DNA of 64,000 nt from an uncultured Chitinophagaceae bacterium (GTDB lineage: Bacteria > Bacteroidota > Bacteroidia > Chitinophagales > Chitinophagaceae). Positions 41,952 through 50,506 of the stretch are shown here, in pieces (within the stretch, counting starts at the first letter, position 1; every line of letters starts with the position of its first letter). The stretch lies in assembly GCA_938017685.1 (NCBI GenBank), contig CALIIL010000030.1, positions 1-64,000 of the forward strand, written 5' to 3'. Below the pieces are notes generated by a model. It saw only the letters and a program-made list of their open reading frames with translations, did not search any database and was not told the origin of the DNA. Position numbers and translations under genes: made by a program.

Positions 41952-41973
41952 GTGATCCGGCTGGGGCTCGAAC
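41952..41973. repeat. attR: 22-bp repeat in the tRNA-Lys 3' end
   Basis: Identical to attL at 4475-4496; here it continues as an intact tRNA-Lys. The distance between repeats gives an element of 37,477 bp. Confidence 0.93.
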
Positions 41974-42025
41974 CCAGGACCCCAACATTAAAAGTGTTGT
42001 GCTCTACCAACTGAGCTACCGGATC
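41953..42025 (-). tRNA. tRNA-Lys (anticodon TTT)
   Basis: 73 nt on the minus strand with a 7-bp acceptor stem (GATCCGG/CCGGATC), D arm (GCTCAGTTGGTAGAGC), anticodon loop CTTTTAA with TTT at 34-36, T arm GGGTTCGAGCCCC and discriminator A. CCA is not encoded. The 3' 21 nt form the attachment site core. Confidence 0.97.
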
Positions 42026-42117
42026 AACTTTAGATTATTAATTGCCTAATCCTCTAAAAGAGGAGCAAAAGTAATACTATTTTCTCATCTTTGCCAAAGG
42101 TTAAATTAATTATTTCT

Positions 42118-42930
42118 GTGCAAAGATTCTATACCAATAAGATAATACTAATAACAGGCGGTACAAGTGGCATTGGCTATGCTTTGGCGCAAGAAGCCTT
42201 GCAGCAAAATGCTAAAGTTGCCATTTGTGCGCGAAGCCAAGATAAGCTCCAAGCGATGGAACAGGCGCTCGGAACTGACAATCTATTTACATTCCAAGCC
42301 GATGTAAGCGAGGAGGAACAATGCCAAGCCTTTGTAAAGGCAAGCAGTGAGCGCTTTGGACGTATAGATGTACTCATTAATAATGCCGGTATAAGCATGC
42401 GCGCCTTATTCCAAGAAGTAGATACAGCAGTGCTCAAGCAAGTGATGGATATTAATTATTGGGGTAGCATATTTACTACAAAGAGCGCCCTACACAGCAT
42501 TATTGCAAGCAAAGGCACTATCGTTGGTATAAGCTCCATTGCAGGTTACAAAGGGCTGCCAGGTCGTGTTGCCTACTCGTCTTCAAAATTTGCATTGCAA
42601 GGATTTTTAGAATCCTTACGCATAGAGTTATTACACACAGGTGTAAATGTAATGTGGGTTAGCCCAGGCTTTACCGCCTCCAATATAAGAAATACTGCTC
42701 TAGACCAAAGCGGTCAAGCACAAGGCGAGACACCCCTTAAAGAAGATAAGCTCATGAGTGCCGAGGAGTGCGCAAATATCATACTCCGTGCCATTGCCAA
42801 ACGTAAGCGCACCGTAATTATGACCTTCCAAGGAAAATTAACCGTGTGGCTAAATAAATTATTCCCATCTTTGGTAGATAAATTGGTATACAATCACTTT
42901 AAAAAAGAGCCAGACTCTCCATTAAAATAA
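42118..42930 (+). CDS. Short-chain dehydrogenase/reductase
   Basis: The GTG at 42118 gives MQRFYTNKIILITGGTSGIG, the usual short N-terminus of this family; the track's TTG at 42091 would add nine unlikely residues. About 270 aa. NAD(P)-binding 'TGGTSGIG', 'DVLINNAGIS', catalytic Ser in 'VGISSIAGYKG' and Tyr/Lys in 'VAYSSSKFALQGFLESLRIEL' are all present. The extended form with a C-terminal hydrophobic segment resembles membrane-associated reductases of lipid-type substrates. It is 0 bp from the next gene, so they are probably co-expressed. Confidence 0.9.
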   Translation: MQRFYTNKIILITGGTSGIGYALAQEALQQNAKVAICARSQDKLQAMEQALGTDNLFTFQADVSEEEQCQAFVKASSERFGRIDVLINNAGISMRALFQEVDTAVLKQVMDINYWGSIFTTKSALHSIIASKGTIVGISSIAGYKGLPGRVAYSSSKFALQGFLESLRIELLHTGVNVMWVSPGFTASNIRNTALDQSGQAQGETPLKEDKLMSAEECANIILRAIAKRKRTVIMTFQGKLTVWLNKLFPSLVDKLVYNHFKKEPDSPLK

Positions 42931-44217
42931 ATGACTACATTAGACAGAACACAAATACCCAAGGTATTTCCAGCCACTGATTTTAATTTCAAACTATCCG
43001 GCATTGAGCACGATACATTATCCAATGGTGCCAAGCTATACAGCTTAAACTCCGGAGTACAAAAAGTAGTAAAGCTGGAAATTTATTTCCCAGCCGGACT
43101 AATATACGAAAGCCAAAAAACAGTGGCCAAAGCTGCCGCCAGCTTATTAAAATCGGGAACAAGCCAGCATACTGCCTTAGAAATAAATACTTTTTTTGAA
43201 AATGTAGGGGCCAGCCTAAACTCTTATTCTAATAACGATTATGCAATTATTTCACTCAGTTGCTTAAGCAAGCATTTGACCAAACTACTGCCACTCATCC
43301 ATGAAATAATTACGGATGCTCAATTCCCAGAGAGCGAGTTAGCAATATACAAGGCTCAATCAGAGCAAGGATTACAGGTGAACCTTAAGAAAGGCGAATT
43401 TGTAGCTAACCGATTAATAGACGAGTATATTTTTGGTTTTGATCATCCTTATGGTGGTTATGTGCGCACAGGAGATTTTGATAAACTAAATACTGCATTA
43501 CTCAGAAATTTTGTTACCCAACATTACAATCTGCAAGAAGCCAAGATCTTTATCAGCGGTCGTTTTCCGGAACAGTACCTTGAGGAGATTAAATCAATCT
43601 TTGGTCAAGATACAAGTGATGTAGCTCCTTCAACACTCAATTTAGACACTGTAAACCCGCACCAAGAAAAAAAGCACAGCATTATTAATGATGAAACAAG
43701 TGTGCAAGGTGCCATTCGTATTGGAAAAGCATTTGTACCCAATACACACGATGACTTTACCCCCATGCAGTTTGTCAATACACTCTTTGGCGGCTACTTC
43801 GGTTCACGCCTTATGAGTAACATCCGAGAAGATAAGGGTTACACCTATGGCATCTATAGCTATGTACAAAGCCAGCAACATGGCTGCACCTATATGGTAG
43901 CAACTGAAGCAGGAAAAGATGTAGCCGAAAAAGCCGTGCAAGAAGTATGGAATGAAATGAAACGCCTACAAGAAGAGAAAGTGCCTGAAGCAGAATTGCA
44001 GCTGGTCAAAAACTACATTCTAGGCAGCATACTGGGTAGTATAGACGGACCCTTTAAGATTATGGGGCGCTGGAAAGGATTGATATTAAATGATTTTGAG
44101 CAAAGCCGCTTTGACCGCAGCATTGATATTTATAAGAACATCACCACCGAAGATATTCAAGCATTAGCTCAGAAATATTACAATAAGGATAGTTTTTATG
44201 AGTTGATTGTTTATTAA
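42931..44217 (+). CDS. M16 peptidase-like protein, non-catalytic
   Basis: A 428-aa protein with the two-lobe M16 (insulinase/processing peptidase) layout: 'YFPAGLIYESQKTVAKAAASLLKSGTSQHTALEINTFFENVGASLNSYS' and later 'GGYFGSRLMSNIREDKGYTYGIYSYVQS'. The HxxEH zinc motif that should precede the KSGT segment is absent (AAASLLKSG). The R-x-x-x-Y pair of the second lobe is present. In Bacteroidota, such inactive halves pair with an active M16 partner, which is not in this window. It starts the base after the SDR stop. Confidence 0.83.
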   Translation: MTTLDRTQIPKVFPATDFNFKLSGIEHDTLSNGAKLYSLNSGVQKVVKLEIYFPAGLIYESQKTVAKAAASLLKSGTSQHTALEINTFFENVGASLNSYSNNDYAIISLSCLSKHLTKLLPLIHEIITDAQFPESELAIYKAQSEQGLQVNLKKGEFVANRLIDEYIFGFDHPYGGYVRTGDFDKLNTALLRNFVTQHYNLQEAKIFISGRFPEQYLEEIKSIFGQDTSDVAPSTLNLDTVNPHQEKKHSIINDETSVQGAIRIGKAFVPNTHDDFTPMQFVNTLFGGYFGSRLMSNIREDKGYTYGIYSYVQSQQHGCTYMVATEAGKDVAEKAVQEVWNEMKRLQEEKVPEAELQLVKNYILGSILGSIDGPFKIMGRWKGLILNDFEQSRFDRSIDIYKNITTEDIQALAQKYYNKDSFYELIVY

Positions 44218-44224
44218 AGACCTT

Positions 44225-44260
44225 TTTATCATGTGTCATGTTGAGCCTGTGTCGAAAACC
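44225..44260. repeat. Interspersed repeat remnant (GTTGAGCCTGTGTCGAA)
   Basis: GTCATGTTGAGCCTGTGTCGAAAACC is a near copy of GTCAGACTGAGCCTGTCGAAGTCC at 49141-49164. The two are alike at about 20 positions and both are intergenic, so they probably belong to a dispersed small repeat family. Confidence 0.5.
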
Positions 44261-44272
44261 TATAACCTCATT

Positions 44273-45019
44273 TTAGAAATTATAGGATAAAACAATGCCA
44301 GGACGGAACTTAAGCCTACCTCGACTATCTCTCCTAAAATTAGTAATTGCAGTCTCTTCTGTAGTTACAACACCATTTTCAGTAACGCTTTTATAATTGG
44401 TTCTTTGACCAAACCGCATATCAGTATCTATTCCAATAGCAGTCTGGGCGCCTAAATATACTTTTCTATATATGTTCATATTTAAGTTGAAGTTACAATA
44501 AACACCAAATTTAATATTGTTGGGCTCTATTGTTTTAGAATAGTCAATAATATTTGTTCCATTAGTAAGAATATCAATATCCCGAGTAAACTCGAACTCA
44601 TGCTTAGTTACATATTCTATTGGGAAAATAAGAGAAGTAACAAATTGGAAGTTGCTAAAGTAATAATTTTGAAATAAGGTTGGGCAGATATAAAAAATAT
44701 TATACGGGCTAATTCTGTCTTGAATTTCGTTGTAACTGTTATCCAAGGTTTTAGAAGTAATGGTACTCTTTGTAGTAGAATGCATAAATCCAATCTCACA
44801 GCCTATCCCCGTATTACTCTTTAAAGTTCTGTAATATCCAATAGAAGGTAACACGCTAAGATTAGTTTCTTTTTCAGTTTGTAGAGTATCTTGTGAAGAG
44901 GCATGTTCAGTTTGATAATTAAAAGAGTTAATTATGAGGCTAATTCTATTAGCTTGGCCTTGTGCTGAAGCAAAAATAACTAAAAGTACAAGCAATAAGG
45001 TTAATTCTCTAATTTTCAT
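44273..45019 (-). CDS. Outer-membrane beta-barrel protein, paralogue A
   Basis: A 248-aa protein with a signal peptide (cleavage about AQGQ) and regular amphipathic strands ('TGIGCEIGFMHSTTKSTI', 'IYRKVYLGAQTAIGIDTDMRFGQRT') ending in 'RLKFRPGIVLSYNF', a barrel end with terminal Phe. The last 70 residues align well with the upstream neighbour (45024-45767), so the pair arose by tandem duplication. It lies 4 bp after that gene on the same strand. No ligand can be assigned. Confidence 0.7.
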   Translation of the reverse strand: MKIRELTLLLVLLVIFASAQGQANRISLIINSFNYQTEHASSQDTLQTEKETNLSVLPSIGYYRTLKSNTGIGCEIGFMHSTTKSTITSKTLDNSYNEIQDRISPYNIFYICPTLFQNYYFSNFQFVTSLIFPIEYVTKHEFEFTRDIDILTNGTNIIDYSKTIEPNNIKFGVYCNFNLNMNIYRKVYLGAQTAIGIDTDMRFGQRTNYKSVTENGVVTTEETAITNFRRDSRGRLKFRPGIVLSYNF

Positions 45020-45023
45020 ATTT

Positions 45024-45767
45024 TTACCAATAATACTGCAAAGATAAAGTGGGTCTAAAGTTTAAGCTTCCTGATATATTCCTTTCATACTTGATAATGG
45101 TTTCCCTGTTGATTGTCGTAATCCCATTCTCCATTTCTTGATAAGTATCTATCCTATTTCCGAAATATATTTCGTTTGTTATTCCCACACCCATTTCTGC
45201 TCCAAAATATAAACCCCTATAAAGCTTTCTATATATTCCTAATTGCATATATGCAGCCCAATTCAATATTTTGGGATACAACCTTTGGGTTTTTTTCTCA
45301 AGATATGTGTTTTGACTTACCTTATCCGTTTCCCAAGAATTTAGTATTTGTTCGCGCTTTAAAAAATATTCTAATGGTAACTCTATTCCTATATTAAATC
45401 TTAAGTTTTCACTCGCAAAACTACGTAATAAGTAAGGAGCAAAATAAATAGAAGTAGTAGGCAATGAATTAGTCTCTGTTCTAACAAATGGCAATACGGA
45501 TGCCGTTGAACTTGAATAAACATTGTACTTTACTTGTTTATAAGCTAATTCGCAACCCAACCATAATCTATTTAATTCTTTGGAATAGCCAAAAGCCGGA
45601 AATAGCTGAATACTTTTTTGATTTCCAAAATTTGTTGAATCTAAGGAAGAAACAGATTGATTAAAGAATAAGAGTGAGTTTAAAGACACGCTTACATTAT
45701 TACTTTGACAAAAAGTAATTTTTGAAATGGTCAATAAACTCACAAGTAAATAATATTTCAACTTCAC
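45024..45767 (-). CDS. Outer-membrane beta-barrel protein, paralogue B
   Basis: A 247-aa protein with a signal peptide (ITFCQ) and strands 'LWLGCELAYKQVKYNVY', 'IYRKLYRGLYFGAEMGVGITNEIYFGNRID' and 'GSLNFRPTLSLQYYW'. It shares the 'GNR.. Y..  ENG..T...' central loop and C-terminal strands with paralogue A. The two form a small operon of duplicated barrel genes. Function unknown. Confidence 0.7.
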   Translation of the reverse strand: MKLKYYLLVSLLTISKITFCQSNNVSVSLNSLLFFNQSVSSLDSTNFGNQKSIQLFPAFGYSKELNRLWLGCELAYKQVKYNVYSSSTASVLPFVRTETNSLPTTSIYFAPYLLRSFASENLRFNIGIELPLEYFLKREQILNSWETDKVSQNTYLEKKTQRLYPKILNWAAYMQLGIYRKLYRGLYFGAEMGVGITNEIYFGNRIDTYQEMENGITTINRETIIKYERNISGSLNFRPTLSLQYYW

Positions 45768-45809
45768 TCTATAAATATATCATAGAAACTAATCATTGAT
45801 AACGAATTC

Positions 45810-47171
45810 CTATTGTTTAATAAATTTATTCAAAAAGAAATAACCATTGTCACTTGAAAACGAAACTAAGTAAATTCCATTTGCAAAATTAGAAGTTTCA
45901 ATATATTTATCTCGTTCGCTAATTGATCCTTCTAAAACAACACGTCCTAGGGTATTAAATATTTTATATGAATATTTTTCTTTTGCATGAACAAACAGAT
46001 TACCTACCGTTACATTTGGATAAATTATCTTTCTTTCGACTTTACTATATCTTTGGGTACTCATCGGGAAAATTGGCAGAAGAGTAATTGTATGACTTAT
46101 TCGAGATAAATCTATTTGAACATTAGGATCAGTTGATGATAATGTTATTGAGGCATAACTTGGATTATTTACAATTGGATTAAAAGTTCTTTTAATTTTA
46201 GGGATTGTTGTGAATACACCGTAAGGATTTCCTATATTATCATTACATTGAGTTGTCGATTGTGCGCCATTCCATTCCAATTCTGGATTTGGATTAGCAA
46301 CCGTAGAATAACAGACATCAGTGGGCCCTGAATGCAAATAATCAATAGTAATACTTGCATTGTTAATTGGTTGATTAGATCCAGATTGACCATTGATAAT
46401 TAATTGCATTGGATCAACTTGGCCTTCATCACCTAAATAGAAAATGAACGAAGATTCTTCAAATCCGATATAATCTTGCCCTTCAGGCTTATTACACATA
46501 CATTTATGCTCTCCAATATCAGAAATGTCGCTCGAAAGATGATACGACCAATTACCTAAAATGCCTTCTGTTGTAAAGTTAGGTTCTCCTTCTATAACAA
46601 ATAAGCCGCGTCGTACATCAATATTATTATAATCATCTAAGTTTAAATCAAATGAAGCTAAGTAAGACACGGGGTCTAAAAGCATCTGATTTATATCTAA
46701 CACAGTATTTGGCGTGTTAGGTATTCCTTCTCCTACTTTATCAATAACAACACTGTTCTTCCTTAATTCAAGTGAAAGTTTATCGCCAAAGTCTAAACCT
46801 GCATTCAATTGATCAGAAATTTGTTGCAAATCTACTCGTGCATTTGAGTTGCTAACTACGTAAACTTCATGAGATGATAATATCCCTGATAATGGTATGG
46901 TTACCTGACCAAGTATATTATTTTGAAGCTGCAGGTCATAAATTGCCAAATTAATATCAGTACCCGAAGCATTAAATATCTCAACTGCGTAATTTAATTC
47001 TGCAATATTATTTACACCTGGTTCTTTATTAAAAAGTATCTCTGAAATAAACAGGTCGTTACACCCTGCATCGGGGTCAGGATTACCGCCATCTTGACCT
47101 TGCATAAGTAGTGGCGAGCACAGTAAACAAAGAACTAAGAATGCTTGAAGTAAGGAAATTTTGTTTTTCAT
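45810..47171 (-). CDS. Lamin-tail-domain T9SS cargo protein
   Basis: A 453-aa protein with a signal peptide ending LLMQGQ. Residues 38-165 form a lamin-tail domain ('DLFISEILFNKEPG', 'NYAVEIFNASGTDINLAIYDLQL', 'YVVSNSNARVDLQ', 'DKLSLELRKNSVVIDKVGEG'). A less defined beta-rich part follows, then a T9SS type A sorting domain ('KIIYPNVTVGNLFVH', 'YKIFNTLGRVVLEG', 'GIYLVSF'). It should be exported and placed at the cell surface. Lamin-tail domains on such proteins are thought to serve in adhesion or in nuclease/phosphatase scaffolds. Confidence 0.85.
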   Translation of the reverse strand: MKNKISLLQAFLVLCLLCSPLLMQGQDGGNPDPDAGCNDLFISEILFNKEPGVNNIAELNYAVEIFNASGTDINLAIYDLQLQNNILGQVTIPLSGILSSHEVYVVSNSNARVDLQQISDQLNAGLDFGDKLSLELRKNSVVIDKVGEGIPNTPNTVLDINQMLLDPVSYLASFDLNLDDYNNIDVRRGLFVIEGEPNFTTEGILGNWSYHLSSDISDIGEHKCMCNKPEGQDYIGFEESSFIFYLGDEGQVDPMQLIINGQSGSNQPINNASITIDYLHSGPTDVCYSTVANPNPELEWNGAQSTTQCNDNIGNPYGVFTTIPKIKRTFNPIVNNPSYASITLSSTDPNVQIDLSRISHTITLLPIFPMSTQRYSKVERKIIYPNVTVGNLFVHAKEKYSYKIFNTLGRVVLEGSISERDKYIETSNFANGIYLVSFSSDNGYFFLNKFIKQ

Positions 47172-47274
47172 ATTGGTATTATTTTTTAATGTTCTGAACT
47201 AAGTTAATGAATTATTAATAAAAATAGGCAAATATGCCTACTTTTTATGTGCTAAAAACCTTCATTCTTACAAT

Positions 47275-47511
47275 GTGAAAATTAAGCGTCATACTAATAT
47301 TATTAAATTAGTAGGCGAAAATGTGAAGTATTACCGAAATCTTAAGGGCATAACACAGTCGGAATTGGCATACTCCGCAGATTTTGAAATTAGCCAAATC
47401 AGTAGAATTGAGCGCGGGGTAATAAATACAAGCATATCACAGCTTTATACAATTTCTCTCGTTCTTGAAATTGACGTTAAGTTATTTTTCGATTTTACCG
47501 AGAAGGAATAA
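47275..47511 (+). CDS. XRE-family transcriptional regulator
   Basis: A 78-aa single-domain repressor type: 'GENVKYYRNLKGITQSELAYSADFEISQISRIERGVINTSISQLYTISLVLEI'. The start is a GTG at 47275. It is too short to bind a ligand and stands alone between the lamin-tail gene (divergent) and a downstream surface protein gene; it may regulate either. Confidence 0.85.
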   Translation: MKIKRHTNIIKLVGENVKYYRNLKGITQSELAYSADFEISQISRIERGVINTSISQLYTISLVLEIDVKLFFDFTEKE

Positions 47512-47565
47512 TTCTCTTTTTCCAAACATTAGGAAAACATTATATCCTATGCAAAAGCCATGATG

Positions 47566-47573
47566 TAATTTTG
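47566..47573 (+). promoter_or_regulatory. -7 box TAATTTTG
   Basis: Exact TAnnTTTG. The GTG start of the next gene is 6 nt after the box, implying a leaderless or nearly leaderless mRNA. Confidence 0.65.
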
Positions 47574-47579
47574 TAACAA

Positions 47580-48281
47580 GTGAAAAAAATACTTTTCATA
47601 TTATTAATAGCCTGCATAGCTCAGCTAAATATGCAAGCACAGACTGTATTGCATGGTGTTGTATTGGACTCCGCAACCAATACCCCTATGAGCAAAGTGA
47701 GTGTAAATAACTTAACAAGCAAGTATGGTGTTGTTACAGACTTCAGAGGGCGTTTTTCTATTGAAGTAAAAGACGACCAATATCTTAAGATCTCTTACGT
47801 AGGTTATAACTGGAAATCTATTCATATTAATGAGGTCAAAAACTTTGACTTCTTAACCGTAAAGCTATCTTTTAAAAGAAATATATTAAAAGACGTAGTG
47901 ATAGAACGACAGCTTACGCCTTATCAAAAAGACTCCGTGCGCCGAGCCGAATTGTATAAAGATGTGCTAGAACATAAGCAAGAAAAGTCGATTCAGGCAC
48001 CGGTTAGTTCTTTATATCAAATGTTTTCGAAAAAGCATAAAGACTTGCGTAAGTTTCAACAACAAGCCAAGGATATAGAACTCCAGAAGTTTATAGACAC
48101 GAAGTACGTACCCGAAACCGTAGCAAAAATTACAGGTTTAAAAGGTGATGCACTTGCTTTTTATATGAATGAACATCCGATGGATTATCAATTTGCTAGG
48201 ACCGCTTCCGAATTAGAGATCCGCTGGTGGATACGAACCACCTGGGAACAATATAAAAAAGAAAATAGCGGTAAGTTTTAA
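47580..48281 (+). CDS. Carboxypeptidase-regulatory-like domain protein
   Basis: A 233-aa protein starting with GTG. Signal peptide (ILFILLIACIAQLNMQAQ), then a carboxypeptidase-regulatory-like domain ('TVLHGVVLDSATNTPMSKVSVNNLTSKYGVVTDFRGRFSIEV', 'LKISYVGYNWKSI'), the plug-like extension common at the N-terminus of SusC-type proteins, but here on its own. The C-terminal half is helical and basic ('KHKDLRKFQQQAKDIELQKF'). Probably an outer-membrane or periplasmic protein. The stop is 2 bp before lpxH, so they are co-transcribed. Confidence 0.75.
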   Translation: MKKILFILLIACIAQLNMQAQTVLHGVVLDSATNTPMSKVSVNNLTSKYGVVTDFRGRFSIEVKDDQYLKISYVGYNWKSIHINEVKNFDFLTVKLSFKRNILKDVVIERQLTPYQKDSVRRAELYKDVLEHKQEKSIQAPVSSLYQMFSKKHKDLRKFQQQAKDIELQKFIDTKYVPETVAKITGLKGDALAFYMNEHPMDYQFARTASELEIRWWIRTTWEQYKKENSGKF

Positions 48282-48283
48282 GC

Positions 48284-49066
48284 ATGCCTATTCCATCGCG
48301 TTCCATAGAAATACCAGCTGGCAAGTACGCTTACTTTGCTTCTGACTTTCACTTTGGCATACCAGATTATGAGACATCTCTTGCTCGTGAGCGCGAAGTA
48401 TGTATATGGTTAGACCAAATAAAACCCTCCGCAGAATATCTCTTTCTCATGGGTGATGTATGGGATACTTGGTTAGAGTATAAAAAAGTAATACCTAAAG
48501 GTACAACACGCTTCCTAGGTAAGTTGGCTGCTTTGAGCGATGCAGGCGTGCATATCATTTTCTTTACAGGAAACCATGATTTATGGACACGAGATTACTT
48601 TACCCAAGAATTGAATATTGAAGTAATACATGAGCACAGCACTTTTAAGATAAATCAAAGCAGCGTACATCTTGGCCATGGAGACGGTGTTGGCCCAGGA
48701 GATAAGAAGTATAAATTACTAAAAGCTGTGCTTCGTAATAAGATATGCCAATTCTTGTATCGCAATGTGCATCCAGATCTTGGTTTTAAAATAGCTAGTT
48801 TTTTAAGCAAGCAAGGACCCAAGCATAAGTATAAAGATTTGGAGTTTTTTGGAGAGGATAAGGAATTGCAAGTTTTGTATGCCAAAGAGTTACTACAGAA
48901 GCAACATATTGACTACTTCGTATTTGGGCACAGGCATATTCCTAATCATTTGCCGCTAGGCGCCAAAAGCCACTTTATAAACTTGGGCGATTGGTTGAGC
49001 TATAAAACCTACGCTAGACTGGGCGAAACAATGGAATTACTCACTTTTGATAAGAATAGTGCATAA
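48284..49066 (+). CDS. lpxH: UDP-2,3-diacylglucosamine diphosphatase
   Basis: A 260-aa metallophosphoesterase. Metal ligands D21/H23 ('SDFHFG'), 'LFLMGDVWDTW', 'IFFTGNHDLW', 'VHLGHGDGVGPGD' and 'FVFGHRHIPNHL' appear in order, with the LpxH-type insert between them. It hydrolyses UDP-2,3-diacylglucosamine to lipid X in lipid A synthesis at the inner face of the cytoplasmic membrane. Length and the GHGDG motif fit LpxH better than a general phosphoesterase. Confidence 0.9.
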   Translation: MPIPSRSIEIPAGKYAYFASDFHFGIPDYETSLAREREVCIWLDQIKPSAEYLFLMGDVWDTWLEYKKVIPKGTTRFLGKLAALSDAGVHIIFFTGNHDLWTRDYFTQELNIEVIHEHSTFKINQSSVHLGHGDGVGPGDKKYKLLKAVLRNKICQFLYRNVHPDLGFKIASFLSKQGPKHKYKDLEFFGEDKELQVLYAKELLQKQHIDYFVFGHRHIPNHLPLGAKSHFINLGDWLSYKTYARLGETMELLTFDKNSA

Positions 49067-49140
49067 AAAAAGCCTGAAAGCTTACTCCCTCTTATTAATT
49101 GTTCTAAATTTGACCCCTTAATCATTTCGCAATTTTTAAT

Positions 49141-49164
49141 GTCAGACTGAGCCTGTCGAAGTCC
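49141..49164. repeat. Interspersed repeat remnant (CTGAGCCTGTCGAAG)
   Basis: GTCAGACTGAGCCTGTCGAAGTCC in the gap between lpxH and purA; see the related copy near 44231. Confidence 0.5.
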
Positions 49165-49198
49165 TAATGAATTACGCGAATATCAAGATAAATAAATA

Positions 49199-50461
49199 AT
49201 GATTGATGTACTATTAGGCCTACAATGGGGCGATGAAGGAAAAGGAAAAATAGTGGACTATTTAGCCAAAGATTATGATATCATCGCGCGCTTCCAAGGA
49301 GGTCCCAATGCTGGTCATACGCTATATGTAAAGGATGAAAAAATTGTATTACATACCATACCATCGGGCGTATTTCATGATAATATTATTAATGTTATTG
49401 GTAACGGGGTAGTCATTGATCCTATTACACTTGAAAAAGAATTGGAATCTATTAAATCGCACGGTGTTGATCCAACATCCAAAATTTTGGTAAGCGATCG
49501 TGCGCACATCATACTACCAACACATCGCGCCTTAGATAAAGCAAGTGAGCTAGCCAAGGGAAAAGACAAGATTGGTAGCACACTTAAAGGTATTGGACCA
49601 ACCTATATGGACAAGACTGGGCGTAACGGTATCAGAGTGGGCGATGTAATTAAAGCAGATTTTAAAGAAAGATATAATACGCTAAAAGAAAAACATGTAA
49701 AACTGTTAAACCAAATGGGCTTTACAGAAGATATAGCAGCATACGAGAAAGGATTTTTTGAATCGCTGGCCGCATTAAAAAGCTTAAAAGTTATTAATGG
49801 CGAATACTACTTGAACAATGCTATAAAAGCGGGCAAGAGAATATTAGCAGAAGGCGCTCAAGGCACGATGCTAGATATTGATTTTGGCACCTACCCTTTT
49901 GTAACCTCAAGCAACACCATATCGGCAGGCTTGTGTAATGGTTTAGGTGTGCCTCCAACGATGGTTGGAAAAGTATTTGGAATTACAAAGGCTTATTGCA
50001 CACGTGTTGGTAGTGGCCCATTCCCTACCGAGCTACATGATGCCACCGGCGATAAATTACGCAAGTTAGGCGGTGAATTTGGTGCAACAACTGGTCGCCC
50101 AAGACGTTGTGGCTGGTTGGATTTAGTAGCGCTTAAATACTCTTGTATGATTAATGGTGTTACTGATTTAATCATTACTAAAACGGATGTGTTAGATGAT
50201 TTTGACACCTTAGAAGTAGCTACATCATATATTATTGATGGTAAGGCTACGGACCAATTCCCATATGAGTTTACCACCGAAAATATTAAAATCGGTTATG
50301 AAAGTCATGCAGGTTGGGGCGTATCTATGGCTGACTGTCGCGCGATAAGCGACTTGCCTCAAACATTTATGAATTACAGAAAGTTCATAGAAGACTATAC
50401 AGACGTGAAGGTGAGCTTTATCTCCAACGGAGTAGCGCGTGAAGCCTTGATTGAGTTGTAA
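49199..50461 (+). CDS. purA: Adenylosuccinate synthetase
   Basis: A 420-aa protein of full family length. 'LGLQWGDEGKGKIVDYL' (P-loop-like GTP site), 'FQGGPNAGHTLYV' (catalytic His), 'GSTLKGIGPTYMDKTGRNGIRVGD', 'EGAQGTMLDIDFGTYPFVTSSN' and 'GATTGRPRRCGWLD' are all present. It joins IMP and aspartate with GTP to form adenylosuccinate in AMP synthesis. Starts at ATG 49199. No operon partner is obvious. Confidence 0.97.
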   Translation: MIDVLLGLQWGDEGKGKIVDYLAKDYDIIARFQGGPNAGHTLYVKDEKIVLHTIPSGVFHDNIINVIGNGVVIDPITLEKELESIKSHGVDPTSKILVSDRAHIILPTHRALDKASELAKGKDKIGSTLKGIGPTYMDKTGRNGIRVGDVIKADFKERYNTLKEKHVKLLNQMGFTEDIAAYEKGFFESLAALKSLKVINGEYYLNNAIKAGKRILAEGAQGTMLDIDFGTYPFVTSSNTISAGLCNGLGVPPTMVGKVFGITKAYCTRVGSGPFPTELHDATGDKLRKLGGEFGATTGRPRRCGWLDLVALKYSCMINGVTDLIITKTDVLDDFDTLEVATSYIIDGKATDQFPYEFTTENIKIGYESHAGWGVSMADCRAISDLPQTFMNYRKFIEDYTDVKVSFISNGVAREALIEL

Positions 50462-50491
50462 ATTTTTGCACGGCTTTAAGGTTTGAACCAA

Positions 50492-50499
50492 TAAATTTG
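50492..50499 (+). promoter_or_regulatory. -7 box TAAATTTG
   Basis: Exact TAnnTTTG, 7 nt before the ATG of the Bat gene at 50507; leaderless transcript likely. Confidence 0.6.
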
Positions 50500-50506
50500 C
50501 AAGCGC

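Larger units (their letters stand above)
4475..41973. mobile_element. Integrative mobilizable element in tRNA-Lys (about 37.5 kb)
   Basis: The element is bounded by the 22-bp tRNA-Lys repeats. A tyrosine integrase reads inward from attL. At the attR end lie a coupling protein, MobC-like protein, relaxase and MerR/excisionase-type gene. No Tra/VirB mating-pore proteins are visible, so it would need a helper for transfer. It also carries a large serine recombinase and a second VirD4/HerA-type ATPase at 26-31 kb, so it may be a composite of two elements. Cargo includes an RHS operon, a DUF3800 pair, a DNA adenine methylase and a yhhQ-MTase-folE cassette. The attR copy rebuilds a full tRNA-Lys. 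Confidence 0.9.
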
